From assembly GCF_003047285.1 (NCBI RefSeq), contig NZ_PZYX01000014.1, positions 1-64,000 of the forward strand: a stretch of DNA of 64,000 nucleotides. Reading direction: 5' to 3'. Positions 1 to 8,073 of this stretch are shown here, piece after piece. This stretch comes from Nocardioides allogilvus. GTDB lineage: Bacteria; Actinomycetota; Actinomycetes; Propionibacteriales; Nocardioidaceae. Under the pieces are notes generated by a model, which was given only the letters and a program-made list of their open reading frames with translations, searched no databases and was not told the DNA's origin. The position numbers and the translations under genes were made by a program. Numbering within the stretch: the first letter of the stretch is position 1; the number at the start of each line of letters is the position of its first letter.

Positions 1-1
1 C

Positions 2-55
2 CAGTCACCGGTCGAGTTCGAACGCCTTCACAAGACCGCCAACCCGGCGGCATGA
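2..55 (+). pseudogene. C-terminal tail of an IS3-family transposase (cut by window start)
   Basis: The first bases read in frame as QSPVEFERLHKTANPAA followed by TGA. The S-P-x-x-F-E tail is typical of the C-terminus of the rve-type integrase domain (orfB) of IS3-family transposases. The same kind of ending is seen in the IS3 copy further right in this window, which ends near PPVEFEQAHYAAL. The rest of the gene lies to the left of the window, so I cannot say whether it is intact. The roughly 40 bases after the stop probably hold the right end of that IS, but its inverted repeat cannot be checked without the left end. Confidence 0.6.
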
Positions 56-122
56 TCAACACACCCAAACCGTCCGGAGAACCGGTTACAGGTCAGTGAC
101 TTCCTCAGTTGTGTTGGATTTG

Positions 123-875
123 CTACCGGGGGGAGGGCGGGTGGGTCGTGTTCGACGCGTCGTGTTCGGGGGTGGGTGCCGGGTCCGTGGACGGTGATGG
201 TGCGGGCGACGACGACACGGGTGGGACAGGCGCGGGTTCCGAAGGCGGCTCCGCGGTCGGTCGGACCGGAGCGGAGCTCGGGGTGCTGCTCGGTGTCGGT
301 GTCGGCGCAGATGTGGGAATGGGGGTCGGGGGCGGGGTCGGCGCCTCAGTGGGTGTTGTAGAGGGGGACGGCAGCGGGACGGGCGAAGGAGATGTGGTTC
401 CCGGCTGCGGGGAGGGGGTGGCGCTCACAGTGGGTTGAGGCGGCGATTCTTGAATGGGTCGATTGGGTTTCGGGGTGGGCCGAACGGATGGCACGTCCAA
501 AGTGGGGGCCTGTTCGTGGGGCTTCAGCTCAACGGGTGTGGCTGGTTGGTCCGGGGCGGGAACGTCGATGCCCAGCTCGTCGAGCCAGCGGTGGGCCAGG
601 TCCTGAGCCGAGTCCGGCAGGGAGCCGGTAGCGGCGGCGGCCGCGACCCCGACCGCACTCAGGGAGAAGGCGGCCGCGATGCCCGCGACGGTTGCGCGGA
701 GTCGGTGGCGCCGGCGGCCCTGAGCTGTCTTTTGCCGGACGTGTGCCCGGAACTGGGCGAGGGCCGCAGCCTGTCCCGGCAGGGGGCCGGCCTCGCCGCG
801 CTCGATGGTCGCACTAAGCAACGATCGGAGCTGGAGCTCGATCGCGTCGTCGGGGGTGTCTCGGTGGTTGACCAT
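123..875 (-). CDS. Putative anti-sigma-factor-like membrane protein with Pro-rich exterior
   Basis: 250 residues starting MVNHRDTPDDAIEL. There is a cytoplasmic N-terminal helical part (1-60), a basic stretch (QGRRRHRLR), one membrane segment near residues 65-85, and a long extracellular tail from about 100 that is almost wholly Pro, Thr, Ser and Ala. This is the topology of anti-sigma-like partners of ECF sigma factors, though no HxxxCxxC zinc motif is present. The start and upstream DNA (826-913) closely resemble a relic just downstream of the ECF sigma gene at 7141-7713, which supports a sigma/anti-sigma pairing. No intact sigma gene lies upstream here. The sequence between this gene and the IS256 insertion looks decayed. 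Function is inferred from topology and context only. Confidence 0.55.
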   Translation of the reverse strand: MVNHRDTPDDAIELQLRSLLSATIERGEAGPLPGQAAALAQFRAHVRQKTAQGRRRHRLRATVAGIAAAFSLSAVGVAAAAATGSLPDSAQDLAHRWLDELGIDVPAPDQPATPVELKPHEQAPTLDVPSVRPTPKPNRPIQESPPQPTVSATPSPQPGTTSPSPVPLPSPSTTPTEAPTPPPTPIPTSAPTPTPSSTPSSAPVRPTAEPPSEPAPVPPVSSSPAPSPSTDPAPTPEHDASNTTHPPSPR

Positions 876-1152
876 CTCATGCAGGTAATCGTCAGTGGGA
901 CCGAATCCGTTACCGAGGCTGTGAAGTAGGGACCGCTGCTGCGGGCGAACTCCGGTCCCCAGGGAGCCGCACCACCTTGAAGACCGCTGAGACCCGGAGA
1001 GATCTCAAGCCGGGCCCACTCGGATCGACGGACAAAGGTGCTCACGCGGGGGTTGGCTCAAGGCGACCAGTTGCCGCAATCCATGAGCACGTGGGAGCGG
1101 GCGGGCCCAGCCGCACGGCCGTTCATCCGCTTGAGGGTTCGATCCAAATGGT
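876..1152. other. Non-coding or decayed stretch between the anti-sigma-like gene and IS256
   Basis: No convincing gene. On the minus strand the part nearest 876 (through about 913) matches the sigma-to-anti-sigma junction at 7134-7145, including a TAA at the matching place. It may be the degenerate 3' end of a lost sigma gene. Beyond about 1000 nothing is recognisable. Confidence 0.35.
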
Positions 1153-1243
1153 CTAGCGCAGCTTGGTGCGGGTGCTCCTTGGCTCGGCGCGGGAACGAAA
1201 GGATCGCGGGCCCTGGATCCGTTCGTCACGGACCTCGATGGCG
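1153..1243 (-). pseudogene. C-terminal fragment of a gene interrupted by IS256
   Basis: Joined to 5511-6013 by removing the IS and one copy of the 8-bp duplication, this reads on in frame from ETISCAI into EVRDERIQG and ends at a TAG (1153-1155) after about 28 further codons. The fragment is rich in Arg and Ser. It shows that the IS256 nest entered the 3' end of a gene on the minus strand. The product is not recognised. Confidence 0.5.
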
Positions 1244-1294
1244 GGGCGTGTCAGATGTTCTGTGTAAGGGATCGGTCCATCTGAAAGGACCACG

Positions 1295-2402
1295 ATGGAC
1301 CTCGTGACAGACGAAGAACCAAGGAGCGGCGCCGAGGTCGCCGCGCAGATGGCCGCGTCGGGTGCGCTGGATGAGATCTTCTCCAAGATCGATGCCGGCG
1401 AGCTCGACCTCACCGGTGCCGAGGGCTTCATCCCAGGGCTGGTCAAGGCCGCGCTCGAGCGCGGGCTACAGGCAGAGCTGACTGGTCATCTGGGCTATGA
1501 GAAGGGCGCCGAGGAGTCGTCGCTGTTCGCCAACTCCCGCAACGGCTCGACCCCGAAGACGGTCGCGACCAGCGTCGGCGACATCGAGCTCAACACCCCG
1601 CGTGATCGCGAGGGCAGCTTCACCCCGCGCCTGGTCCCGAAGGGGTCGCGGCGTCTGGGTGGGCTCGACGAGATGATCATCAGCCTCTACGCCGGCGGGA
1701 TGACGATCCGCGACATCGAGCACCACCTTCGCTCCACGCTGGGCACCGAGCTGTCCCACGAGACGATCAGCAAGATCACCGGCGAGGTCCTCGAGGAGGT
1801 GCTGGCTTGGCAGCGGCGGCCGCTCGAGGCGCTCTACCCGGTGATCTACCTCGACGCGTTGGTCGTGAAGGTCCGCGACGGCGGCCACGTGCGCAACAAG
1901 GCCGCACACATCGCCGTGGGCGTCGACATCGAGGGCATCAAGCACGTCCTGGGGATCTGGGTGCAGGCCAGCGAAGGAGCCAAGTTCTGGGCCAGCGTGT
2001 GCGCCGAGCTCGCCAACCGCGGGGTGCGCGACGTGCTCATCGTGTGCTGCGACGGCCTGACCGGCTTCCCCGAAGCGATCGAGGCCACCTGGCACAACGC
2101 CACCGTGCAGACCTGCGTGGTGCACCTGATCCGTGCCGCGACCCGGTTCGTGTCCTATCAGCACCGCAAGTCCGTGGCTGCCGCGCTCAAGCCGATCTAC
2201 CAGGCCGCTGACGCCGAGGCCGCGCGGATCGAGTTCGAGGCGTTCAAAGCCAGCGACCTGGGCCAGCGCTACCCCAACACCGTGGCCACCTTCGAGAACG
2301 CCTGGGAACGGTTCACCCCGTTCCTGGCCTTCCCACCCGAGCTGCGCCGAGTCATCTACACCACCAACAGCATCGAGTCGCTGAACTTCCAGCTGCGCAA
2401 GA
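1295..2402 (+). pseudogene. IS256-family transposase, N-terminal part, split by IS3
   Basis: The reading frame opens at ATG 1295 and gives a mutator-type (DDE) transposase: an N-terminal helical region with LERGLQAELTGHLGYEKG, the VGDIELNTPRDREG block, the catalytic-core segment with YLDALVVKVRDGG, and CCDGLTGFPEAIEA and TTNSIESLN near the break. It is interrupted after LRK at 2402. The missing C-terminus is at 5236-5471. Rejoined across the AGA duplication, the protein would be about 447 residues and read LRKIIKNRGHFP without frameshift. The gene is otherwise intact, so the split is probably recent. Confidence 0.9.
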
Positions 2403-2447
2403 TGAAGCGCCCCAGGTTTGATGCCGCTCCTGTTTGAGTCCAGGAGA

Positions 2448-2768
2448 ATGAGCACCATGCCGAAGAAGATCGATGAAGAGCTCAAGGCCCGAGCGGTACG
2501 ACTGGTCAATGACCACCAGGGCGAGTACTCCTCGCTGACGGCTGCTGCGGCGGTCGTGGCCAAGCAGCTCGGTGTCGGCAAAGAGTCCGTGCGCCGCTGG
2601 GTGATCCAGTCCCAGATCGACGGCGGGCAACGTGCCGGCGCGAGCAGTGAGGAGCTGGCTGAGATCAAGGCGCTGAAGGCCGAGAACCGTCGGCTTCGGG
2701 AAGACGTCGAGATTTTGCGCGGGGCAACGACTTTCTTCGTCGGGGAACTCGACCCCCGCAACCGTTGA
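2448..2768 (+). CDS. IS3-family transposase OrfA
   Basis: A protein of about 106 residues with an N-terminal helix-turn-helix (TAAAAVVAKQLGVGKESVRRWV) that binds the IS ends, and a C-terminal leucine-zipper-like helix (EIKALKAENRRLREDVEILR). This is the usual OrfA plan. ATG 2448 or 2457 is the likely start; a longer frame from 2418 begins inside the terminal repeat. The gene ends at 2768, overlapping the start of orfB at 2765, as in IS3 elements where OrfA and the OrfAB fusion are made from overlapping frames. Confidence 0.85.
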   Translation: MSTMPKKIDEELKARAVRLVNDHQGEYSSLTAAAAVVAKQLGVGKESVRRWVIQSQIDGGQRAGASSEELAEIKALKAENRRLREDVEILRGATTFFVGELDPRNR

Positions 2769-3442
2769 TCATGGGCTTCATCGACACCATGAGAGCCGAG
2801 GGCCACGTGGTCGAGTCGATCTGTCGGGTCCTGCGTGAGCAGGGCTGCCAGATCGCCGCGCGGACCTACCGCAGCTGGAAGCGAGCCGGGCGCGTCGTCG
2901 CTGCTCGGACCGTGACGGATGCCCACGTCGTCGACGCGGTGCGTGACATCGCTTGGACAACGAAGGCCAACAGTGACGGCGTCCTCGTGCGCAAGCTCAG
3001 CCCCGAGGGGCTCTACGGGCGACGGAAGATGACGGCCTACCTGCGGCGCACCGCGTTGCCCGAGGCCTCCGCTGGCTCGGTCGATCGCGCGATGCGCACC
3101 CTTGACCTATCCGGTGTGCGGCGTGACAAGGGCGTCCGGACCACGATCCCGGCCAAGGACGGGATCCGGACCGGGGACCTGCTCGATCGCGACTTCACCG
3201 CCACGGCGCCGAACCGGACTTGGGTCACGGATTTCACCTACGTCCGCACGTGGGCTGGGTTCGTCTACGTCGCGTTCATCGTCGACGTCTATGCGCAACG
3301 GATCGTGGCCTGGCATGCCGCGACGACCAAGCAGACCGACCTGGTGATGATCCCGCTGCGGATGGCGTTGTGGCAGCGCGACCGCGAGGGACACCCCACC
3401 GAGCCGGGCGAGCTGATCCATCACTCGGATGCCGGGTCGCAA
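2765..3442 (+). pseudogene. IS3-family transposase OrfB, N-terminal part, split by IS30
   Basis: Encodes the OrfB N-terminal HTH_21 region (RMTAYLRR-like GRRKMTAYLRR) and the start of the rve integrase domain, with the first catalytic Asp in NRTWVTDFTYV and the second in ELIHHSDAGSQ, where the frame is broken at 3442 by IS30. The frame resumes at 4897 with YTSLRLTEH. Rejoined, OrfB would be about 328 residues, a normal length. The start may be TTG 2765 or ATG 2771, or the protein may be made as a frameshift fusion with OrfA. Confidence 0.85.
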
Positions 3443-4893
3443 GGCGGAATCAATCGGTCGTCGCAACACCCCGTCATGGAGGTGTTGAGTGGTACGTCGT
3501 CAGCAAGCAGCAGATCGAGCGATCCGGCCGAAGCTTCGGTCGCCGGGGCACCCGAAGTTCCAGCGTCATGTCGAGGCCGCGTTCTGGGCCGAGATCGCCA
3601 ATGGCTTTCTGCCCATCGAGGCCGCCGCGACGGTCGGCGTGGCGCAAGCGGTCGGTCAGCGGTGGTTCCGCCACGCTGGCGGCATGGCGCCGTTCGATCT
3701 GACGTTCAAGGCCACAGGCCGGTACCTGTCGTTCGCTGAGCGTGAGGAGATCGCGCTGCTCAAGGCCCAGAACAAGGGCGTGCGCGAGATCGCCCGAGCC
3801 ATCGGCCGCGACCCCGCAACGGTGTCACGCGAGCTACGCCGCAACGCCGCCACCCGCGCGGGAAGTACCGGCTATCGGGCGTCGGTCGCGCAGTGGAAGG
3901 CCGACATGGCGGCCAAGCGCCCCAAGCCCGCGAAACTCGTCGCCAACCCTCGCCTGCATGCCTATGTTCACGAGCGGCTGTCGGGACAGATCAAGACGCC
4001 GGACGGCAAGGTCGTCCGCGGTCCGGAGCCACCACGGTTCACCGGCATCAACAAGCCCCACCGCAAGCATCGCGGGTGGTCGTCGGCGTGGAGCCCGGAA
4101 CAGATCAGTAACCGGCTCAGGGTCGACTTCCCCGATGATGAATCCATGCGCATCAGCCACGAGGCGATCTACCAGTCGCTCTACATCGAGGGCCGCGGCG
4201 CGTTGAAGCGCGAGCTGGTCTGGTGCCTGCGCACTGGCCGCGCGTTGCGGGCGCCGCGGGAGCGATCACGGCGCAAGACCTGGGCACACGTCACGCCCGA
4301 GACGCTGATCAGCGAACGCCCCGCTGAAGCCGAGGACCGTGCCGTTCCCGGCCACTGGGAAGGCGACCTGCTGATCGGGCTGGAACGCTCGGCGATCGGC
4401 ACCGTCGTCGACCGCACGACCAAGTTCACGATGCTGGTCCACCTTCCGCGTGAGGAGGGCTACAGGCATAAGGAGACGCCGAGGAACGGCCCCGCATTGG
4501 CCGGCTACGGCGCGCTCACGATGAAGGACGCGCTGGCGAGCACTATGTCGACGCTGCCGACCGAACTGGCGAGGTCGCTGACCTGGGACCGCGGCAAGGA
4601 GATGTCCGCGCACGCCAAGTTCAGTATCGAGACTGGGATCCCGGTGTTCTTCGCTGACCCGCAATCGCCTTGGCAGCGCGGGACGAACGAGAACACCAAC
4701 GGCCTGCTCCGCCAGTATTTCCCCAAAGGCACCGACCTGTCGTGCTGGTCGGCCGAGGAGATCGAAGCCGTCGCTCACGCCCTGAATACCCGGCCCCGCA
4801 AGACCCTCGGATGGAAGACACCCGCCGAGGCGTTCAACGAGCATCTACTGTTGCTCCAACAAGCCGGTGTTGCATCGACTGGTTGAACCTGGT
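3443..4893 (+). mobile_element. IS30-family element inserted in IS3 orfB
   Basis: The imperfect terminal inverted repeats are about 28 bp. The left begins GGCGGAATCAATCGGTCG (3443), and the right, read inward from 4893, begins ACCAGGTTCAACCAGTCG. Both end in GCAACACC. CAA flanks the element on both sides (3440-3442 and 4894-4896), consistent with the short duplications of IS30. The element is 1451 bp with one transposase. It is the innermost and youngest layer of the nest and the only one with an unbroken transposase. Confidence 0.88.
3489..4886 (+). CDS. IS30-family transposase
   Basis: 465 residues. GTG 3489 is the first possible start, because an in-frame TGA directly precedes it, and GGAGG lies 6 bases upstream. 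The N-terminal helix-turn-helix typical of IS30 is in LSFAEREEIALLKAQNKGVREIARAIGRDPATVSRELRRN (residues about 80-120). The DDE domain follows, with the first Asp in PGHWEGDLLIG, the second in LTWDRGKEM and the Glu in the C-terminal region near QRGTNENTNGLLRQYFPKGTD. The length and motifs are complete, so this copy may be active. Confidence 0.93.
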   Translation: MVRRQQAADRAIRPKLRSPGHPKFQRHVEAAFWAEIANGFLPIEAAATVGVAQAVGQRWFRHAGGMAPFDLTFKATGRYLSFAEREEIALLKAQNKGVREIARAIGRDPATVSRELRRNAATRAGSTGYRASVAQWKADMAAKRPKPAKLVANPRLHAYVHERLSGQIKTPDGKVVRGPEPPRFTGINKPHRKHRGWSSAWSPEQISNRLRVDFPDDESMRISHEAIYQSLYIEGRGALKRELVWCLRTGRALRAPRERSRRKTWAHVTPETLISERPAEAEDRAVPGHWEGDLLIGLERSAIGTVVDRTTKFTMLVHLPREEGYRHKETPRNGPALAGYGALTMKDALASTMSTLPTELARSLTWDRGKEMSAHAKFSIETGIPVFFADPQSPWQRGTNENTNGLLRQYFPKGTDLSCWSAEEIEAVAHALNTRPRKTLGWKTPAEAFNEHLLLLQQAGVASTG

Positions 4894-4896
4894 CAA

Positions 4897-5205
4897 TACA
4901 CGTCTCTGCGGCTGACCGAGCACCTCGCGCTCGAGGAGATCCGGCCCTCGATCGGGTCGGTCGGTGATGCGTATGACAACGCCCTGATGGAGACGATCAA
5001 CGGCCTCTACAAGGCCGAGTGCATCCGCACGCTCGTCTTCCACGACGGCCCCTACAAGACCATCGCCGACGTCGAGTACGCCACCGCCGGCTGGGTCGAT
5101 TGGTACAACAACCGAAGGCTCCACTCGACCCTGGGAAACGTCCCGCCAGTCGAGTTCGAGCAAGCCCACTACGCTGCTCTCAACCGAGAGCCGCACCCCG
5201 TATAG
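4897..5205 (+). pseudogene. IS3-family transposase OrfB, C-terminal part
   Basis: Continues orfB after the IS30 insertion: YTSLRLTEHLALEE, then GSVGDAYDNALMETINGLYK with the third catalytic residue (Glu) of the DDE triad, and the conserved DWYNNRRLHSTLG ending. It stops at 5205, 12 bases before the IS3 right terminal repeat. There is no start of its own, so it cannot be made alone. Confidence 0.88.
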
Positions 5206-5235
5206 GAACGGCCGAGAACCTGGGGCGCTTCAAGA

Positions 5236-5471
5236 TCATCAAGAACCGCGGCCACTTCCCCAACGACGACGCCGTCGTGAAGCTGCTGTGGCTGGCGATA
5301 TGCAACATCGAGGACAAACGGGCACGCGCCCGCGAGAAGGAACGCGGCAAACCCGCCAACGAACGCAAGGCCGCACCGCGACTCGTCGAGGGCCAGGTCA
5401 CCACAAACTGGAAGAAAGCCCTCGCCCAACTCGCCCTGGTCTACCCCGACCGAATCGAACCCCACCTGTGA
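5236..5471 (+). pseudogene. IS256-family transposase, C-terminal part
   Basis: Continues the IS256 transposase after the IS3 insertion, with IIKNRGHFPNDDAVVKLLWLA, IEDKRARAREKERGK and the ending TNWKKALAQLALVYPDRIEPHL. The NRGHFPND and TTNWKxALxQLALVYPDR blocks are characteristic of IS256-type enzymes. The frame is intact and stops at 5471. Confidence 0.88.
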
Positions 5472-5510
5472 ACACCGACCGGCCCCTTACACAGAATTCT
5501 TGACAGGCTC

Positions 5511-6013
5511 CGATGGCGCAGCTGATCGTCTCGTCAGCCAGGCACGCGTCCGGACCCGAAAGCACGATCGGGATGAATGGCAGCAGCGCCTCGCCGTTCT
5601 CTCGAGTCGCGGAAGTTTCACAAGTAGTACCCGTGGTCAACGGGTAGTAGTTGACCCGCTGGGCGACGGTGGACCTCGGGTCGTCGAACGCCGTCGGGAC
5701 GGCCCACGAGAACCCATTGCCTCGTCGCAGTGACACACCGACGGATCGCGCTCCCCTGGTGAAAACCTAAATCCTCGGTCTGCAGGTAGATCAGCGGCGC
5801 GTTGGGGTCCTGCTGCGTGTAGTTGACGACCATGTCGCTGTCCGCGAGGTACGGCGCCAACCGCACCGGGCCGCGATCGGTGATCACGTGGCTGCCGGAC
5901 CAATGCTCCGAGTCAGAGTCGACCTGGTGGGCCCTGGGCGGGCGAGTCACTGGCAGACTACCTCGGACCAGCACGTCGTCCCGTAGTGACCCGGCAACGC
6001 CCAGCTTGATCAC
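5511..6013 (-). pseudogene. Decayed gene of unknown function, main part, interrupted by IS256
   Basis: On the minus strand two overlapping frames form one product: GSHVITDRGPVRLAPYLADSD and NYTQQDPNAPLIYLQTEDLGF in the first, then GNGFSWAVPTAFDDPRS through VLSGPDACLADETISCAI in the second. The switch lies near 5735-5770, where a short SPGERDPSV piece appears in the third frame, so there are probably two small indels. The frame then meets IS256 at the 8-bp duplication and ends at 1153. The first part is open back to about GTG 6013 and may once have begun further upstream. I do not recognise the family. Two disabling events mark it as dead. Confidence 0.55.
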
Positions 6014-6057
6014 TTGTGATCGGCTAGACCAAGGCCCGGCCGGAAGTTCTGGCGAAT

Positions 6058-6090
6058 CAGGGGGCGGTCACCGTCGGTGACCGCCCCCTG
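6058..6090 (-). terminator. Strong hairpin after the repeat-protein gene
   Basis: Perfect inverted repeat: CAGGGGGCGGTCACC, a 3-base loop (GTC), and GGTGACCGCCCCCTG, 20 bases beyond the stop of the minus-strand gene at 6110-6913. There is no T-run. It is probably a terminator and may act in both directions. Confidence 0.7.
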
Positions 6091-6109
6091 ATTACATCGT
6101 TCCTGAGTG

Positions 6110-6913
6110 TCAGACGGTCGGAGCGACAACCTCGTCGTCGGTCTCGTGCGCTGTGTCGTCCTCACCCGCGTTCTCGTCGAGCTCTGCGCGGGCCGCGTTG
6201 AGCAGGTCACGAACAGCTCGAAGGTCAGCCTTCGTGCTGGTGGCACCGATCTCGAGCGCAGCTGCCTCGGCCTGGCCGACAAAGGCATGGGCCTCGGCGT
6301 CCGTAGCGGCCTCATCAGCGAGCCCCTCGGCCTGCTTGAGGATGTTCACCACGAGCTGAAAGTTCTCCACCCGGAAGGATCGCAGTTCCTTGCGGACGGC
6401 CTTGGTGTCGACCGTGCTGCCGGCCGCCTCGACGGCAGCCTTGATCTCGGCCAGCGTCGCGCGTGCCTCGTCGATGTTGACTACGAGGGCAGCCTCGCTC
6501 TCGTCGCCAAGGCGTGTGATCGCCTGGCTCGCGGCGAGGCGGGCGAGGCGCTTGTCCTTGACTGCGACGTCCTTGAGCAGCTGCTTGGACTGACCGCTGG
6601 CCGGCTGACCCTTGGCAGGCTGGGCCTTGGTCGGCTGACCCTGGGTCGGCTGGGCCTTAGTCGACTGACCCTGGGTCGGCTGGGCCTGGGTCGGCTGGGC
6701 CTTGGTCGGCTGACCCTGGGTCGGCTGGGCCTTAGTCGACTGACCCTGGGTCGGCTGGGCCTGGGTCGGCTGGGCCTGGGGGGGCGCCGTTGGCTGAGCC
6801 TGTGCGGGTGGGGTCGGATTGGGAGGCCCGGCGTGGGCGACGGTCATTGAGGCAGGGGCGACCAAGGCTGCGGTGGCGACCAAGGTGGCGGTGAGGCGGC
6901 GGGTTCGATTCAT
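6110..6913 (-). CDS. Secreted Gln/Pro/Thr-repeat protein
   Basis: 267 residues from ATG 6913, with AAGGAC 8 bases upstream. A signal peptide (MNRTRRLTATLVATAALVAP, cut probably after AHA) leads into a low-complexity region (about residues 35-105) made of near-identical units such as QPTQGQSTKA, QPTQGQPTKA and QPTQAQ. The DNA there is a tandem array of about 15-bp units. The rest is a predicted helical domain of Ala, Glu and Lys/Arg (DVAVKDKRLARLAASQAITR and the DEARATLAEIKAAVEAAG region) with an acidic end. It lies downstream of the ECF sigma gene on the same strand and may be a cell-wall-associated or adhesive product. No known family is recognised. The repeat array could change length by slippage. 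Confidence 0.75.
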   Translation of the reverse strand: MNRTRRLTATLVATAALVAPASMTVAHAGPPNPTPPAQAQPTAPPQAQPTQAQPTQGQSTKAQPTQGQPTKAQPTQAQPTQGQSTKAQPTQGQPTKAQPAKGQPASGQSKQLLKDVAVKDKRLARLAASQAITRLGDESEAALVVNIDEARATLAEIKAAVEAAGSTVDTKAVRKELRSFRVENFQLVVNILKQAEGLADEAATDAEAHAFVGQAEAAALEIGATSTKADLRAVRDLLNAARAELDENAGEDDTAHETDDEVVAPTV

Positions 6914-7058
6914 GACGGGGGTCCTTGCGATTCGGTGGGAGGGAGGGCCGGGAGCTGAGCCTGTGCCCCTGCTTCCGGTCTGAACAAGAGATGTCGATGC
7001 CATTTCAACTAGTCTTTTGGGGTGGTGCTGTTCCTGTGATGCTGTGCCAGGTGACAGT

Positions 7059-7140
7059 CCGCGAGTTGGGGCTCGATCGTGTCGTCGGGGGTCTCGGTGT
7101 TGCCATCTCAGTGCGGTAATCGTCAGGGGGGCGCGATCCG
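7059..7140 (-). pseudogene. Relic of the start of an anti-sigma-like gene
   Basis: This stretch lines up with 826-913, the upstream region and first codons of the Pro-rich membrane protein. Both share CTGACGATTAC, an ATG, and the codons around ACACCGAGAC and CCCCGACGAC, but small deletions destroy the frame here. It directly follows the stop of the ECF sigma gene, the normal place for an anti-sigma gene. Only the first 20 or so codons survive. Confidence 0.6.
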
Positions 7141-7713
7141 TTACTGGGGCAAGTCCAGGTCGGGATGATCCTGGATCGCCAACAGTTCGGCGAGGCTGCG
7201 TAGACCGCGATGGGCGGCGACCCGGACCGCTCCGGGCGACTTGTTGACGATGCGGGCCGTCCGGGCGACGTCCAGACCAGCGATGTACCTCAAGACCACG
7301 ATCTCCGCCTGGTCCGCCGGTAGTTGCTTCACCGAGGCGAGGACGATCTCGGTGGAGAGGAGGACCTGCACGGACTCTTCGACGTTGTCGTGCGCGGGCA
7401 GGTCGGAGAGTGCCTGTTCGTCGATGTCGGTGGAGCGTGGGCGTCGGTAGATCTGGCGTTGAGCATCGTGAAGTCGGGCGCGACCGATCGTGAGGACCCA
7501 CGCGCGCCAGCCGGCCTCGTCACCCTTAAAACGGTGCAGCCCTTTGACCACGCTGACCCACGTCTCCCCAGCCACTTCCTCAACCAGGGACCGGTCGCGC
7601 GCAAGAGACTCCAGATAACGCAGCAGGCTGGGCTGTGCAGCCCGGAAGAGCACGGTGAAGGCAACCTCGTCACCGTTCCGAGCGGAAGCCAGATGGCGTT
7701 CGAACTCAGACAT
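7141..7713 (-). CDS. ECF-type RNA polymerase sigma factor
   Basis: 190 residues from ATG 7713, chosen because GAGGGAGAG directly precedes it; the frame is open further upstream but without a ribosome site. Region 2 is seen in AFTVLFRAAQPSLLRYLESLARD and EEVAGETWVSVVKGL, and region 4 in LPADQAEIVVLRYIAGLDVARTARIVNKSPGAVRVAAHRGLRSL, the promoter -35-binding helix-turn-helix. The role is to direct RNA polymerase to a small regulon in response to an envelope or stress signal. The expected anti-sigma gene downstream is reduced to a relic, while a full relative stands at 123-875, 6 kb away. The sigma may therefore be unregulated or controlled in trans. Confidence 0.88.
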   Translation of the reverse strand: MSEFERHLASARNGDEVAFTVLFRAAQPSLLRYLESLARDRSLVEEVAGETWVSVVKGLHRFKGDEAGWRAWVLTIGRARLHDAQRQIYRRPRSTDIDEQALSDLPAHDNVEESVQVLLSTEIVLASVKQLPADQAEIVVLRYIAGLDVARTARIVNKSPGAVRVAAHRGLRSLAELLAIQDHPDLDLPQ

Positions 7714-8073
7714 CTCTCCCTCGATGGCGGCAACGCCGGTGCGGAAACGGGGGCCGCGGGTTCCCGGCGTGTGTCGTGGTCGGTGAGGCAGCGACATCAT
7801 GCCGCGCGGTGGCCTCTTGTCGCAACTCGAGCGCTTGCTCCTCCGTGCTCTTGCTGTAGCCAACAGCAAGCTTGACTGACCGCCTGCTCCTGTGGCCCGC
7901 GGAGTTCTGCGCATCACCGTCGCCGCCCCAGGCGCTCGGCGTGCCGGTAGGAACACCACGTGCTACCCGAGTTGGTGTCCAGCCGACCCGGCTAGGTAGC
8001 CCAGCATGGTCCATTCGACCCATACCATCGCGTTACCCGGAAGTGGATGTCTTGTTACCGATGAGATGTGCTC
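7714..8073. other. Divergent intergenic region, sigma factor / metalloprotease relic
   Basis: 360 bases between divergent genes; it should hold both promoters. No convincing gene is present. A short minus-strand segment (SVKLAVGYSKSTEEQALELR, about 7800-7870) looks protein-like but has no start signal or partner and may be the end of a decayed gene. Confidence 0.4.

Larger units (their letters stand above)
2403..5232 (+). mobile_element. IS3-family element inserted in the IS256 transposase, carrying IS30
   Basis: The inverted ends TGAAGCGCCCCAGGTT (2403-2418) and its exact complement (5217-5232) define the element. A 3-bp duplication AGA flanks it (2400-2402 and 5233-5235), as expected for IS3. 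Removing it restores the IS256 transposase frame. Without the IS30 insertion the element is about 1.38 kb. It carries overlapping orfA and orfB. orfB is itself split by IS30. Confidence 0.9.
1244..5510 (+). mobile_element. IS256-family element carrying a nested IS3 and IS30
   Basis: The left end (GGGCGTGTCAGATGTTCTG at 1244) and the reverse complement of the right end (GAGCCTGTCAAGAATTCTG, ending at 5510) form imperfect inverted repeats of about 27 bp sharing TTCTGTGTAAGGG. An 8-bp direct repeat CGATGGCG sits exactly outside (1236-1243 and 5511-5518), the duplication size expected for IS256. With the nested elements removed the IS is about 1.43 kb, normal for the family. It sits inside a minus-strand gene (1153-1243 plus 5511-6013). 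Confidence 0.9.

Noticed and set aside
6600..6830. A CRISPR-like array
   Set aside because: The repeats are contiguous, about 15 bp, without unique spacers, and encode a Gln/Pro/Thr repeat in frame of a signal-peptide protein.
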